A stretch of 64,000 bases of DNA from Micrasema longulum (GCA_022494885.1 JAGVSM010004207.1:1-64000); one strand, 5' to 3'; shown: positions 34,620 to 45,803, counted from the stretch's first letter. Notes: generated by a model from the letters alone, not told the origin. Numbers and translations are program-made.

Positions 34620-37330
34620 TTTTCTATATTAGATACTACCAATGAAGATCTTTGGGTAAAACTAACATACGATCTCGAAATTACTTTTATTTCCGGGGAG
34701 TGAGACTAACATACATCGATTATTTTTTGACGTGGTTTTGTCCAGTTTAGACTTGTTTAAGAACAGAAACATGATTGAATAGGGAGATATCAATTTACTT
34801 TCAGCAAGCAAAATAAAAAATATAGAGGTTGAGCTCATTTTTGTTGTGATCATTGTTGAAATATTCCCAGTATAATGGTGTTTTGAACTCTGGAGATAGG
34901 ATTTTGGACTTTCAAAAAAAAATTATGTGTTTCGGTCATTGTGATCTCTAACAATAGAAGACAATTATCATCTCGCGCTTGAATTATGTATCAGTGTGTC
35001 TTTTAATCGTCCCCATCAAACTGTTGTTCCCTGGAACGGCACAGACGGTTGGAGAGGATGGAGCTTCAATAAGGAGGATTTTGACCGGCTGTGATTTTTA
35101 ATGGCCAGCATTGACTAGAGAGAGGTATACAACACATGAGATGTAAATGAGGTGGTGCAAATCTGTTACCGTATTGTTGAAAGAGTACTTGGTTCTTGTT
35201 TTCCTATAAAATCTCAGACAGCTGGAAGAAGGTGATATTCAAGGTGATTTTCAAAGACTTTATTAGGGGTATTCAAAGTAAGCATTTCTTCCATAAAATA
35301 TGGAAGGCTACAAGCTATTAGAATGATTGTGAAATGTTCGGTAGATTTAGATCTGGCGAATACGTGACATTTGATCAGCGTACCGGTCGTTTTTTTTAAT
35401 ATGGAAAACAATATTCTCGAGAATACAAATTGTAATTAGGATTTTATAAAATCTCAAAAGTCAAACAGCGGGAATGTTGACGCCGTGGCATGGGGCGATC
35501 GAAGTGTTCGGGGCGCAGATATTGCGAAAGCGTTTGCAGGTCACTTCAAAACTGTATATAGTAGTGAACCTCCGCTTCTTGACGTTAACGCTGCTAAGCA
35601 GTGTCCTACGCAAAACAGTACACAATCTATTGTTATTCCAAATATAAATTAGAAAGACGTAGCTTTGATCATAGCCCGATCGAATAATACTCTTCTGACA
35701 CAGATTTTTTACCAAAGTTATTTTTTAAAGGATGCGTAGATTTTTCGAAGGGGCCGCTTTGATTTTTTATTTAACTTACCACTAAATACATGAGTCTTTT
35801 CAGAAGTTCGGAAGATAATTAAAGTTACCCCTATACACAAGAATGTTTCTAAGTCATCCGTAGAAAACTATAAACCTGTAGCTGTACTTCACCGACAGTT
35901 CAGGTGTTTAAAATTATAAAAATAAAAATTACTGCTTCTCGAGTCGAGTCATTTATAATGATGAACAGCATGGGTTCAGAAAGGGTCGCTTGAATGAAAC
36001 AATTTAAATTATATTTACAGAGCTTACTATGGCTTCATTAGATGCAAAACATCGGGTTGACTGTTTGTATAACGACTTTGCCAAAGCCTTTGACACAGTC
36101 AATCATGATGTTATGTTAAACAAGCTGAGTGAGATCGGTTTCTCAAATAGAATGCTAAAATTAATAGCAAACTACCTCTGAAACTGAAATCAATACGTTT
36201 CACGTGGCTTGTTTACATATAAAAAAATTAGTACTTATTCAGGTGTATCACAAGGATCCAACCTGGGCCCATTGCTGTTTTATTATTTTTATGAATGGTA
36301 TTAAAAGTGTTGCAGTCAATTCAACTTTTAAGTAGTTTGCAGATGACTTATTTTTTAGGGTAAAAACGTTGGATCATTTTTGTACTCTTCAGACAGATAT
36401 AAAAAATGTATCTGAATGGAGAAAACGATATAAATTATTGTTCAATATTTGAAAATTCTCAGTTGTGTCTTTCATCGGGGCTAACAAAACGCTTTTTTCT
36501 GCTATATAATGAATTACCGGAATCTTTTGCGGACTTCGAAGGTTAAAGGTCTGGGCATTATTTTTGTGAGTTCCTAACATTTCGTCACCAGATCGGAACA
36601 GTATGTGGTAATTCGTTGAAGATTTAAAGATTTCTCTTGCGTACTGTCAGGGTTTTTGGTAATACATTAGCGCTTAGAATTCTTTTCAACTCGTTGGCGC
36701 AAAGTATATTTGAGAGTGGCTCAATGATTTGGGGATCGTGTGAGTAGAACAACTCTCTTATAGTAGGGAGGGTTCTAAACATATTTCTTCGGTTTCTTTA
36801 CATGAGGAAGTGCGGATATTATTCATAGCTTTATTCAACTTCGTTTCTTTTGGGTATGCTTAGTTATAACAGTTTATAGACCAGAGGGAATGTGTATTTA
36901 ACTACGCATTTATTTTTATCGTTGCGCGGTATTATTGACAACCTTGAAATTATACGGAATATTAACTTTTATGTTCCGGATAATTAATTACCTTAGACCG
37001 CTTCAACATAGACTGTTCCACATTCCAAAATACAAGACTAACCTCCCAATGGTTATACCTGTTGGAAAAGATATCTTTTTGTTGAACAATATGTTTCTGA
37101 TCCTTTATTTGTGGTGATACACTCATGTGTCTGTGTCAACTAATTGCTCGTCCCATCTCAACACAGGACTTCTAGTCCCATGGAGTTGTGACTTTTGTCT
37201 CAAATAATGTATATAAATAAAATAAATATTACTTTGGATATTATCATTTTTCACGTCTTTGGGGGATTTTTTCATTACAAAATTCTCTTACATTTTTTAA
37301 CATATTATTCTCAAAATATTATATTTACTC
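34620..37330 (+). pseudogene. Jockey-like non-LTR retrotransposon, degenerate
   Basis: The most complete retrotransposon here, read across several frames. About 34860-35100: end of the AP-endonuclease region (EDNYHLALEL; FNKEDFDRL). About 35480-35650: the linker. 35720-35890: first RT blocks (NYKPVAVL). 36062-36115: RT motif A, YNDFAKAFDTVNHDV. 36242-36271: motif B, GVSQGSNLGPLLF with one change. 36336-36347: catalytic FADD. Then a C-terminal domain ending near 37120. There are many stops and frameshifts (for example TAG just before FADD), so no protein can be made. Its closest relative is the minus-strand fragment at 53.1-53.7 kb. A 132-bp insertion sits at 37093-37224. Confidence 0.85.
37093..37224 (+). 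mobile_element. 132-bp retroposed insertion inside RT gene
   Basis: The related copy at 53.2 kb reads straight through AACAATATTACTTTGG, whereas here the sequence is split after AACAATAT and resumes at ATTACTTTGG. The intervening 132 bp share CTCAACACAGGACTTCTAGTCC and CATGGAGTTGTGACTTTTGT with 33.78 kb and end in AAATAAAATAA. AATAT is present on both sides (37088-37092 and 37225-37229), a likely short target duplication. It is a 5'-truncated 3' end of another retroelement. Confidence 0.75.
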
Positions 37331-37478
37331 ACGTGTTATTTTTATGTACAGTGAGTATGTTGTATGTGTGAATAAAGATATTTATTTTGTAATGTACATT
37401 TGTATTAATAAATAAAATTGAATTAAATGTAATTGAAAATCGAATTGCAATTGAGTTGCATCGAGTTACAGAATTATA

Positions 37479-37685
37479 CAAGCGCCGTGGCGCAGTTGGT
37501 TGGACGGTTATCTGTGAAACTATCTTCGCGGGTTCGATTCCCGCCAGTTGCAAGAAAAAATCCAAGAATTTTTTTTTCTCAATTGGTCTGGGTGTTGTGG
37601 TGTATTTTTCATTATCTCCTTCCATATCCTCTATACCGACAAGCCTCAAAATAGAGGCTTAGTGGATTATTCCTTTGAAAAATAT
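37479..37685 (+). repeat. SINE family A (best copy)
   Basis: The tRNA-like head GCGCCGTGGCGCAGTTGGTT contains a good A-box; the B-box GGGTTCGATTCCCGCC is consensus. It ends CAGTTGCAAG and is followed by the body with CAATTGGTCTGGGTGTTGTGG and AGAGGCTTAGTGGATTATTC. Both Pol III promoter boxes are intact. The overlapping ORFs on both strands are incidental. Confidence 0.9.
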
Positions 37686-38039
37686 ATACATCAGTTTTTT
37701 TTTGTTAGTGAATTTAAAACATTTGCCAAAATAAAAAAGTTTACTGCCTATTCTTGTAAAACGGAGTGATAAATTCAAAACAAAACTCACATAATTTATG
37801 GTTCTTACGGTAAAATTGTATTTATCACCCTTTAAAAGTTCCCGGTCATAAAGAGAAAAGGTTTTATAAAGAGCGAAACATTTGAGGACATTACACAACT
37901 TTGTCAATCTCCAAATTTTCACTGTTTGCGGCGCTCATTGATTTTCCTTTGCAAATGAGTTTGTCGCGGAGGATTTTGACAGAAATGGATATAACGGAGG
38001 CCCTTGCACGTACAAATTTTATTTTCCAAGCGGATATAG
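37686..38039. other. AT-rich DNA without a gene
   Basis: No feature supported; the minus-strand frame at 37659-37922 shows no motif. Confidence 0.4.
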
Positions 38040-38490
38040 GAAAGGCATTAAAAGTTTTCACCTCCTCGTGCTAAGTATTTAATCTCGTTCCCACGCGAGG
38101 CGTCGGAATAAGGAGAGGGGACCTAAAGCTTTGGAAGAAACTTCCGCAAAGCTTTTACGTTTTACGATTGTTAAAAAAGCTCCGGGGGGCACAGAACACA
38201 GCCCGCTTCCTTCTAAACAAAGAAAACATTTTTGTATGGGATTAAAAAGAAACACCGACCAGGAATAAAATGTTCGCATCCCTCCGAAGCGGAGATGCTG
38301 CTTTTGATTGTTTGAAAGGAGTCAGGATTATTGCCGCGAGAAGGGACGGATTTACAACCAAGTCGGGAGGAGAGGAAAATTTTTTGTCGAAATCTCGTTC
38401 ACTGGGGATGTTTTTTTTAGCCCCCGGAAATACTGAATTCGCCACTGGTGCCGAGTGTTCGCGCTATTATATCGCTGTCATAGTTAATCC
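38040..38490. other. GC-richer unique island
   Basis: The longest such island (about 450 bases): CCCACGCGAGGCGTCGG, CTCCGGGGGGCACAGAACAC, CCTCCGAAGCGGAGATGC (a short hairpin) and GGTGCCGAGTGTTCGCGC. Three overlapping frames of 66-78 codons on both strands have no motif. Candidate cis-regulatory DNA or part of an unknown exon. Confidence 0.4.
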
Positions 38491-39059
38491 TATTAAAACA
38501 ATTTGAATAATTGTACAAGCTTAAGTTGAAGCCAACCAAAGCTTTTCTTTTACGTTTAATTAAGAAATTCCAAAAATGTTCTAATTATTCTTGAAAAAAT
38601 ACGTTTTTCCCGAAAGTTTTTTCTTGTAACCGTATGATTACCATTACATTTTTGTAATAACATAAATGGACATCTAATTGTGCATTTAACACTGCATTGT
38701 TCAATCAATTGTAGCTTTTCCATGTACATAATTCCATACAAAGTCTTAAATGGCGAAATAACATAGATAATACATGTTTTAACAATTATAAATTTCAAAA
38801 CCCACATCTATTTTAGTTACCTCGAGATACTTGTAGCCATTTTAACATACATGCCACTTAAACATGAGACAAACATAGATTTTTATAAAAAAATCTGATA
38901 CTATTTTTTTTCCTAATCACATTCGGTGAAACAAAGTAAATAACGTGTGAATTTAAGTTAAATTATTTCTGATAACATTTCTTTAAAGTTCCATTGTAAG
39001 GGTTTTGGAGGACTTAACATAATTTTGAATTTAATTATCCACGACGTGCCTCATAGCTT
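38491..39059. other. AT-rich DNA without a gene
   Basis: No feature supported. Confidence 0.45.
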
Positions 39060-39270
39060 GATATAAATATCGATCATGTTTCTCACACCTCATTCAGCAG
39101 TGATTGTTCACTCAGTTTAGTGTACAGAGAGGCACGGATTCGATTCCATCCCCGCCCGTAATCGGCCGCAGAGCGAACTACCCCTTTCTGGAGCGACTGT
39201 CACGTTTTGGCGCGAGCATTTCGCGCAATTTGCAAAGCACGTGAATCGCTTACCAATGTCACTAAGTAGG
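39060..39270. other. GC-richer unique island
   Basis: Includes CGTAATCGGCCGCAGAGCG, GAGCGACTGTCACGTTTTGG and GCAAAGCACGTGAATCGC (E-box CACGTG). A B-box-like GGATTCGATTCCATCCC is also present, so a decayed SINE head could contribute to part of it. Confidence 0.3.
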
Positions 39271-39854
39271 GCCTACTTTGACTTGTACGAGTATGCCCTA
39301 CTGTACTTCTCTTAAATGTTTTAAACCACTTCTTCTTCCAAGGAATATAACTTTGTAGAATGTTTCCGCTAATAATAAAAATAAATGTCTCTTATATAAA
39401 ACGTACATATATATTTTGTAGAAAGGTATAATTCTTTGAAGGATCACGTACCATTTATCTTAAAATTATGTGAAAATACGTATTTAAAAAAAAGTAATAA
39501 CTGCAAAAGATTGAATTTGATCAAATTATATAAAAAAACATTTTTTTTAAGCTCAGTATCACTTAAAAATCACTCGAGCTTTTTAAATTTTTCTTGCCTA
39601 TACTCAAATAATACCTACCGTAAATTTAAACTTATTCCCCAAAACTGATATTATTTTTCAAACATATCTTATTACGTTCCTACGAACTTTTATACTGTAT
39701 TTAATCTGTTTATCTATAAGGCATAACATCATTCAATACTTTTTTTTTATATATTTTTTATTAGACATGTACCTACCGACATATTAACTTGTTATGCAAG
39801 AAAACTCTAAGCGTACTTGGATAATATTAGTAATAATAAAAAATAAAAAAAAGG
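39271..39854. other. AT-rich DNA without a gene
   Basis: No feature supported. Confidence 0.45.
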
Positions 39855-40200
39855 TTACAACAGAAATGGAGAACATTTAAGATGAGCAAATATAGAAGTA
39901 TAGGCATTTACATGGCTTGTGACCTGTCATTGGTTGGTTTAAATGGCCACTTTATACACTGTGTAAAATTCACCATTTTGAACATTTATATTTTTTCAGT
40001 TGAAAATTTTTTTTGACGTTGCCTAGTAGGTGAAATGATATAGTCAAATGAATCTCACCTTCACAAAAATCAACAAATAGAAAAATCAAAGAAAATGGGT
40101 ATTCCAATTTAGAAAAAAGAATTATTATTGTACATTGTGTAAAGTGGCCATTTAAACCAGCCAATGGCAGATCAAGTCATGTAAATGCCATTGGCTATAA
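39855..40200. mobile_element. MITE with long terminal inverted repeats, ACAACAGAG family
   Basis: The left arm begins TTACAACAGAAATGGAGAAC and continues with TTGGTTTAAATGGCCACTTT and ACACTGTGTAAA. The right arm carries the complement (ACATTGTGTAAAGTGGCCAT, CCAGCCAATGGCAG, GTAAATGCC). The outermost bases of the right end have decayed. Related copies are at 46.4-46.9 and 52.1-52.4 kb, with a fragment at 24.72 kb. No transposase. The interior ORF is incidental. Confidence 0.8.
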
Positions 40201-41189
40201 ATATCTTATTATTTTTACATTAATAAAAAAACAAGATGTGATTTAAAAACGAACTGTTTAAGTAGATTCGCTTAAAATAAATAAATAAAACAAATCCATT
40301 CTAAAGTATAATTTTGTAACCAAAAATATTATGAACATTTGCCCATAAGATTATTCGTTTACGAAATTTAGTATCAGACCCGCTAAAATTAATTCTACAA
40401 ACGCAATCACAAAATCCTTTATCAAAAAAAAACTAAAATGTTTACACTGATTTGAAGGATTATTTTCGCAAAATAAAATTGATTTATCGAGCGCGTAAAA
40501 TCCATAAATGAAGATTATTGTTTGATGTTTTTGACATGCTTTGTTTAAGTTATTCGGGGCACCCGAGTCCAAATGAGGGGATAACGGTTTATTTATAGAC
40601 GGTTTTAAGCGGGTGTACCGAAAGCCTAAAGCTTAGTAAGCACTTGACTTCTCGTAACGGGGGTTATTTTAACGGCTTGTTACAGTTTGTGTATCTAATT
40701 ACCCCTTGTGGGTGTTTTCAGCCCTTATTTTTCTAAGCTTATCTTTATGCGCGTGTCTTTGCTACGGAATCGTTAAAATTACAAATCGCTCTTAAATTCT
40801 GCTGACTTATAAATCAAAGTGCTTTTGGACCAATATTTATTCAACAACATATTTTGCAAATAAATAAAGCAATGAATACAATCCAAATGATTTTTAGCTA
40901 TTTAATTTAAAGCTTATCTTTGGCATTTTTATTTTCTTTCTAACTATTTTAATTATATTATAAGTGCCCTTTCCTACACCCACAAAAGATGTATCAACAT
41001 GGTTTAAGGTAATCCGTCTAAAAGCCACAATCCTTAAATATGTATAAATCAAATCATATATACGAAAACGAGATATTCGGTTAAAGTAAAAGTAAAATCA
41101 CAATGCTGCTTATTCATTAGATATAAAATTTTCAACTTTTTGCCACAGAGTTAAGGGAAGCAAAAATCATATTTTTTTAATTAAAAATG
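40201..41189. other. AT-rich DNA without a gene
   Basis: No exon or element assigned. Slightly GC-richer patch at 40550-40760. Confidence 0.4.
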
Positions 41190-41455
41190 GATTACGAACC
41201 TATCAGAGTAGTTAGCGGAGAATAAGATTTAGTATATGTTGTGTTAAATTTCCTTTGACTAACACCAACGTGCTTATCAGTTTCTAATAACATGTGACCT
41301 ATCGGCATGTTGGTTTTATATTTTTGTGCAACTATGTTGATAATGTTTAGTAGGATTTGCATGTTACTATAATTAGTTTCTTGATAAAGAGACGGGTATG
41401 TCTCGCAACTATACATAGAAAATTCGGTATAATATTTACTTTGTGTTTAAACATT
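41190..41455 (+). repeat. Hammerhead-bearing repeat, copy 1 of cluster
   Basis: Aligns with the minus-strand copy at 19.5-19.65 kb, including AGTAGGATTTGCATGTTA and an upstream block with ACATGTGACCTATCGGCATG. The core at 41381 is TTGATAA, then an A, stem II GAGACG-GGTA-TGTCTC (intact, with one G-U), then GCAA. C3, G8 and the GAAA are all altered, so it is catalytically dead. The 74-codon minus-strand frame across it is of uncertain meaning. Confidence 0.6.
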
Positions 41456-41640
41456 TCATTAAATGTTAGTAAATATTTGTACAAAACCACTTACCCACTT
41501 TTCTTTGTCTACCTTTTCTATGTCTACGGCGTTTTGGTTTCATTGGTGTCCTGGCGAAGAGACGGGTACTTCTCGAAACCGGCAGACATAGAAAAGTCAG
41601 TAAGTGGTTAATTAAAAATATTTAATAACATTTAGTAAAT
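41456..41640 (+). repeat. Hammerhead-bearing inverted-repeat unit, copy 2
   Basis: The hammerhead-like core at 41551 (CTGGCGA, A, GAGACG-GGTA-CTTCTC, GAAA) lies between inverted arms. The left arm 41470-41527 (ACTTACCCACTTTTCTTTGT, CTTTTCTATGTCTAC) is complementary to the right arm 41583-41640 (AGACATAGAAAAGTCAGTAA and the AATATTTAATAACATTTAG tail). A6 is G and stem II has one mismatch. The left arm ends about where the predicted cleavage site would fall in the right arm. Confidence 0.65.
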
Positions 41641-41900
41641 ATAGTTTCAATAAAGCCCACTTTTTTTATTTAAAAATTAACCAATCGTGTAACGTTCAAC
41701 CTCTAAGCCCCTTTCCTTCTTTATCTCGTCCCCCACACATTTTGCAATATATCGCTACATATTATAAACCTTATTTTAGTGCATGTTCAGACATGGTGGT
41801 GATTGCATCTGCTTTAACTCTGCCTGTAATTTGTGTATTTTTTCGTAAAAACTATGTTTACTACGGTGACGGTAAAGGAGAAAGCGTATTTTAGTAATTG
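41641..41900. other. Spacer in the hammerhead-repeat cluster
   Basis: Unique sequence with a pyrimidine-rich block (41708-41745) and TGGTGGTGATTGCATC. It might be the body of the element whose hammerhead is at 41922. No ORF. Confidence 0.3.
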
Positions 41901-42005
41901 CATGTTAGTGTAGTGAGTGTCCTGACAAAGAGACGGGTACGTCTCGAAACCGGTAGACAAGAAAAGTCGGTAGGTGATTAAATACTACTATTTACTAACA
42001 TAAGC
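41901..42005 (+). repeat. Hammerhead-bearing repeat, copy 3 of cluster
   Basis: GCATGTTAGTG precedes the core CTGACAA (41922-41928; G8 is A), an A, perfect stem II GAGACG-GGTA-CGTCTC (41930-41945), GAAA, and ACCGGT (41949-41954), which is self-complementary and could form stem III between two molecules. Stem I is TGTC with GACA. The tail is GAAAAGTCGGTAGGTGATTA. Structurally the best-preserved helices, but with a catalytic-core substitution. Confidence 0.65.
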
Positions 42006-42173
42006 GGTACTTTTTCTTATTCTTAACTACCTATTTACTTATTTTAAAATTCCGTGTAAATGACTAATAATTGGTCTGGCTCTGTATCGTCTGCCTTCCG
42101 GAGTGGTATGAAAAATAAAATCTTAAACTTTACTTGTAATTTATTTACTTTACTCTACTAGTGTATTGTTAAG

Positions 42174-42225
42174 TGTCCTCGGCACGGGTAACCCCAGTGA
42201 GGTCACATTATTTTTATTATTAACT
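42174..42225 (+). repeat. Dispersed repeat (GGCACGGGTAACC type)
   Basis: CCTCGGCACGGGTAACCCCA with GTGAGGTCACATT and TTTTTATTATT recurs with few changes at 56184-56235. It could be the end of an unidentified element. Confidence 0.6.
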
Positions 42226-42639
42226 ATAGTTTGTAAGACAAAAAATATGAATAAATAATTAAACAAAACATCCACAGAAATTTATGATTTTTATATTTTT
42301 TTTTTTATGTACAAGCCCAGGGGAGATTTTGAAGGACAATATACATAAAACATTTTTACATTAGAAAGAAAAATAAACTTATTATTATATAGTAGGCTAT
42401 GAGGGAATGGAAGCGGAAGAGGGCCGGTTGTAATTGAATTTGATTTAGTAATTGCAAGAAAAAAGACAACTCACTACCAAAAAAATTAAGACTGGGATAT
42501 TTCTTAGCAAACCTTAAAATTCTGTGGGTAAAGTGAACTTGAGTAAATATTTTAAAAAAAATTACAATTAACTATTGCTATGATTTTTTTTACTCTCAAA
42601 AATATTTATGAATAGTGGCGGGTCAAATTGAACATGCTG
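42226..42639. other. AT-rich DNA without a gene
   Basis: No feature supported. Confidence 0.45.
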
Positions 42640-42890
42640 GTTGCAATGGAAAACTTTTGACATCGAGACTAACAGGATATAAAGGAGTTCTTCCCGTACG
42701 TGTGAACGCGTTCACACCACCCACAGAAGGGGTTCATATCAGTATTTACTAGGCGCAAACAGTTCTTAAGCGCGGGCATACAAATGACTCATTAGAATGC
42801 AGTACCGGGAGCTTTATATCGGCGTGAACAACGCATATTGTTGGCGAAGGCTGAGCATTGAACAATCGTCCGAATAAACGTTAGAGCACG
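42640..42890. other. GC-richer unique island
   Basis: Includes CCGTACGTGTGAACGCGTTC, TAAGCGCGGGCATAC and AGTACCGGGAGC. No ORF. Candidate conserved non-coding DNA. Confidence 0.35.
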
Positions 42891-43852
42891 TCTGTCCTAC
42901 TTAAAATCAATGATAATTCATAAACTTCTAAGTGAGTTGAATCCAGTCGGATACTATTTTCCTACTTGTCTTATAATAGTTAAATATTTTGAGAAAATTT
43001 CCATCAATATTATCTACCATACATCTATTACATATTTACTACCATCGTCTACTTTTCCCTCTGCCAAATTGTTTCGAAGTTCCAAAGAAGTTCGGGGTTC
43101 TAGATATAATATTGTCGTTATTTAAATATACACAACCAATAACAATAAATTTTGAAAATTAAAAACAACGAGGGAATTTTTTTTAAATGAAATGAACCAT
43201 GGAAATAAAAAATGCAATCAGGAACACAATTTTTTTACAAAAGAAATAAAAATCGTAAAAAATGTGATGTAAGAATTTATGGTGTATAATTTTTATTGTT
43301 TGGTGATCTCATGTGAATAAAGTTCTTTTATATTTATAAGACACATATATCAAGCAAAAGTTATATCCATAAAAAAATATATAATTTATATTAGTTATGA
43401 AAAAATCTTAATTTTAGTAAAAAAAAAATTGTTGGTCACTAATTTTTAGAACTCGGAGAACGTAACTGTATATGTATATGCTACTTATAAAAAAAACATA
43501 AAACATACTTATTTTCTTTGAAAAACTAAAATTACAAGATTCTCATAACTCAAAAAAAAAATGCAAAATATAATTTTTAAAGCCGCAAGTTTCGTGAAAC
43601 TCAACTTTATATTGATCACAAATTGCGTTAGTATATTTTAAGGGGTTTGTTTTGAAAGCGTCTTTTTTTATGAAACAATTATCAAAATATATTTTTTCTT
43701 CTTATTGTTGGTATCACTGTAGATTAGGAATTATTGCTGGATGTTGACTGATCTTTGTTTTGACTTTCATAAATCTTTGCAGCCAGTAAGTCTACAATTT
43801 TATAATGGATGTGCGTTGGCGTTGTGTGAATATCTAATAGGATATTGATCTA
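42891..43852. other. AT-rich DNA without a gene
   Basis: No feature supported. Confidence 0.45.
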
Positions 43853-44092
43853 TAGTTCTACAAGTTGCAAATGCAACTGCTTCATAAAATTACGACAATT
43901 CATATTATTTCCCAAAGAAAAATCATTGTGGTAGTAAATAATGTAGCCACAGCTATGCATGATATATTTATCATTCCGTAAAAAATACACATCGGCCAAT
44001 GATTGATTTTTTCTGCTACGTGACATTACAGAACACATTATTTGGTCAACTGTAGGTGTCAACATCACCTTTTGTACAATAATAAAATTCAA
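43853..44092 (-). pseudogene. PiggyBac-like transposase, C-terminal fragment
   Basis: An 80-codon minus-strand frame. TVDQIMCSVMSRSRKN resembles the 'GVDxxDQMxxxYSxxRKT' block after the last catalytic region of piggyBac transposases, and YIIYYHNDFSLGNN with FMKQLHLQLV resembles the 'INxxVIYxxNN...xFLKxLxxxL' segment that follows. The WP motif is missing and the upstream D is lost. The assignment rests on these short blocks only. It lies downstream (minus strand) of the possible N-terminal piece at 45.83-46.2 kb. Confidence 0.5.
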
Positions 44093-44456
44093 TCATATGA
44101 ATTAATTTTTTTTATGGAATTGACTATGCTTTTCTCACCACAAGAAGATAATAATATATGAAGGGTCTACTGCAATAATGCTGAATGTCTTGGCAATCTA
44201 GTTCTGAGATATTTGCGTTTAACGATTTTAACTAGACAATGCAAAGCTGCAGTTAAAGGAATTCAAATATATGTATATGAACTTTAAGTATAAATATCAG
44301 AGTATTGTTTTTTAATACTAATAATCAAAAAAGATTTCAATAACTTTGCGAAATCAGAATAATGAACGTTCAAGTTTAAAATAAAAATTACCATAATTAT
44401 GAACGTCGACACTTTTACTCAGTCAAAAACGATGATTGTCCAAAATCATATTTAAT

Positions 44457-44963
44457 TAATTCTTTTGTTCTACTACATTTACAGCATGCGGAAGCTGGTC
44501 AAAAAAGTATTTTGTCTCAGGCCCAAATAACTTTTTTTCGAAACTGCAGGTCGTTGTACTCTGCAGATGATATAGGCAGCTTGCTCGTATATGCTGCATC
44601 AAGTAACTTGAATTTTTTATCTTACATATTTGCCTTCATGGATTGAAAAGAAGCTGGTGTGTTTAATACGCTTGATTCCCATGGAGTGTGATAAAAGTTC
44701 TTGTGAAACATGAGTCTCGGATGCTCTTTATGCACTCTGAATTCACGTACAGGTCTTGTAGGGAATGGGCACGTCTTCTTGTAAAACGGTTTCAAGAATG
44801 CAGTCCAGCCTTTAAAGAAATCTTGTGAGCATTCGATGACATCGAGAGGTTTTGGTTTCTTTCGAACTTTACGTACATGCTCAGCCCATTCTTGTGGGAG
44901 TTCATCCTTTGTCTTTTTAACAAAAAAACACCAATTCACATAAACATAAATAAACGCACCCAA
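44457..44963 (-). pseudogene. Coding-like ORF of unknown, probably transposon, origin
   Basis: The 113-codon minus-strand frame is biased like a real protein: DELPQEWAEHVRKVRKKPKP, then ECSQDFFKGWTAFLKPF, YKKTCPFPTRPVREFRV and HPRLMFHKNFYHTPWESS. After its stop (TAA at about 44624) the same frame continues with LLDAAYTSKLPISSAEYNDL, and a one-base shift later gives FGPETKYFFDQLPH before a final stop. One stop and one frameshift thus break a frame of about 160 codons. I cannot name the family. It is compatible with the C-terminal part of an insect transposon-encoded protein. The start ATG may be incidental, since family-like sequence begins near KKTKDEL. Confidence 0.6.
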
Positions 44964-45293
44964 CTCAACTGCTTCTCAAAACTAAATTGACAAAATTATT
45001 AAATAAATGACAGGATAATGCAATAAAAATGGCGGTTGGCGTTGTCTGTGGACATTCGTCATTATTGCTTTGAACGCGAGTGACATCAATCGTTCTAGTC
45101 GCGTAGCTGTCTTTTTAAAATCAATTTATCTTGAGACTGTCTGCGTTATTCCACAGTTTGTAAATGTGAAAAAGTACTATGTAGATCAAGAAATCGAATA
45201 CACAGTAAGTTTAAACTGGTCAAATTTTGAACATTCAGCATTATTGCAATAAACCCTTCATATGTAAACCACTTTTTTTTTCTTTTTTTTTTT

Positions 45294-45803
45294 GCACCAC
45301 AACAGGTCAGGAGGCCCAATTACAGTGATGAATTACATCACAAAACACCCAGGCTTTTACCTTGATATGAAATAACTAACACTTTTTTACAAATATTGCA
45401 ACTTAAATTAAACTCAAATTTAGCGCTTACTTTCAACTGTGATATGTATAACTATCGCACACGATCTCATAACTGTGTACATTTACCCCCTGTACACTGC
45501 TCTTAATTCGGATTGAGGTCACTCCTCTACATTGCCTCTACTCAATATAACCTCCTGCCTATTCACCTTTAATCAATTTCTTACCAGTCTACGAATGAAA
45601 ATCAAATAACACTAAAAAATCATTTTCATAAATTATTTCTCGATAACCCTAGACCTATGTAAGTTAATTGTTAAATAATATATTATATATATTTTTTTAG
45701 AAAGGTCTCCGAGATATGTACGTTTTTGTTTTAATTATGTTCAACTATGTGTTGAGTGTGTGCGTGAGTCAAGCGTCTTGACCACTTCACCACGGAAGCC
45801 GCC
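45294..45803 (-). repeat. SINE family D, split copy
   Basis: GCACCACAACAGG (45294) and the TTACAGTGATGAATTACATC block form the SINE end. The tRNA-like head (on the minus strand GGCTTCCGTGGTGAAGTGGT, CGCTTGACTCACGC) lies at 45745-45803. Between them are about 380 bp (45363-45744) absent from the other copies and replacing the B-box region, probably a later insertion or a recombination product. The whole sits inside the minus-strand transposase-like region. Confidence 0.6.

Noticed and set aside
41192..41416. 74-codon minus-strand protein with a KYKTNMPIGHMLLETD block
   Set aside because: It may recall a transposon protein, but the similarity is only a few residues and it overlaps the hammerhead repeat; not enough to call.
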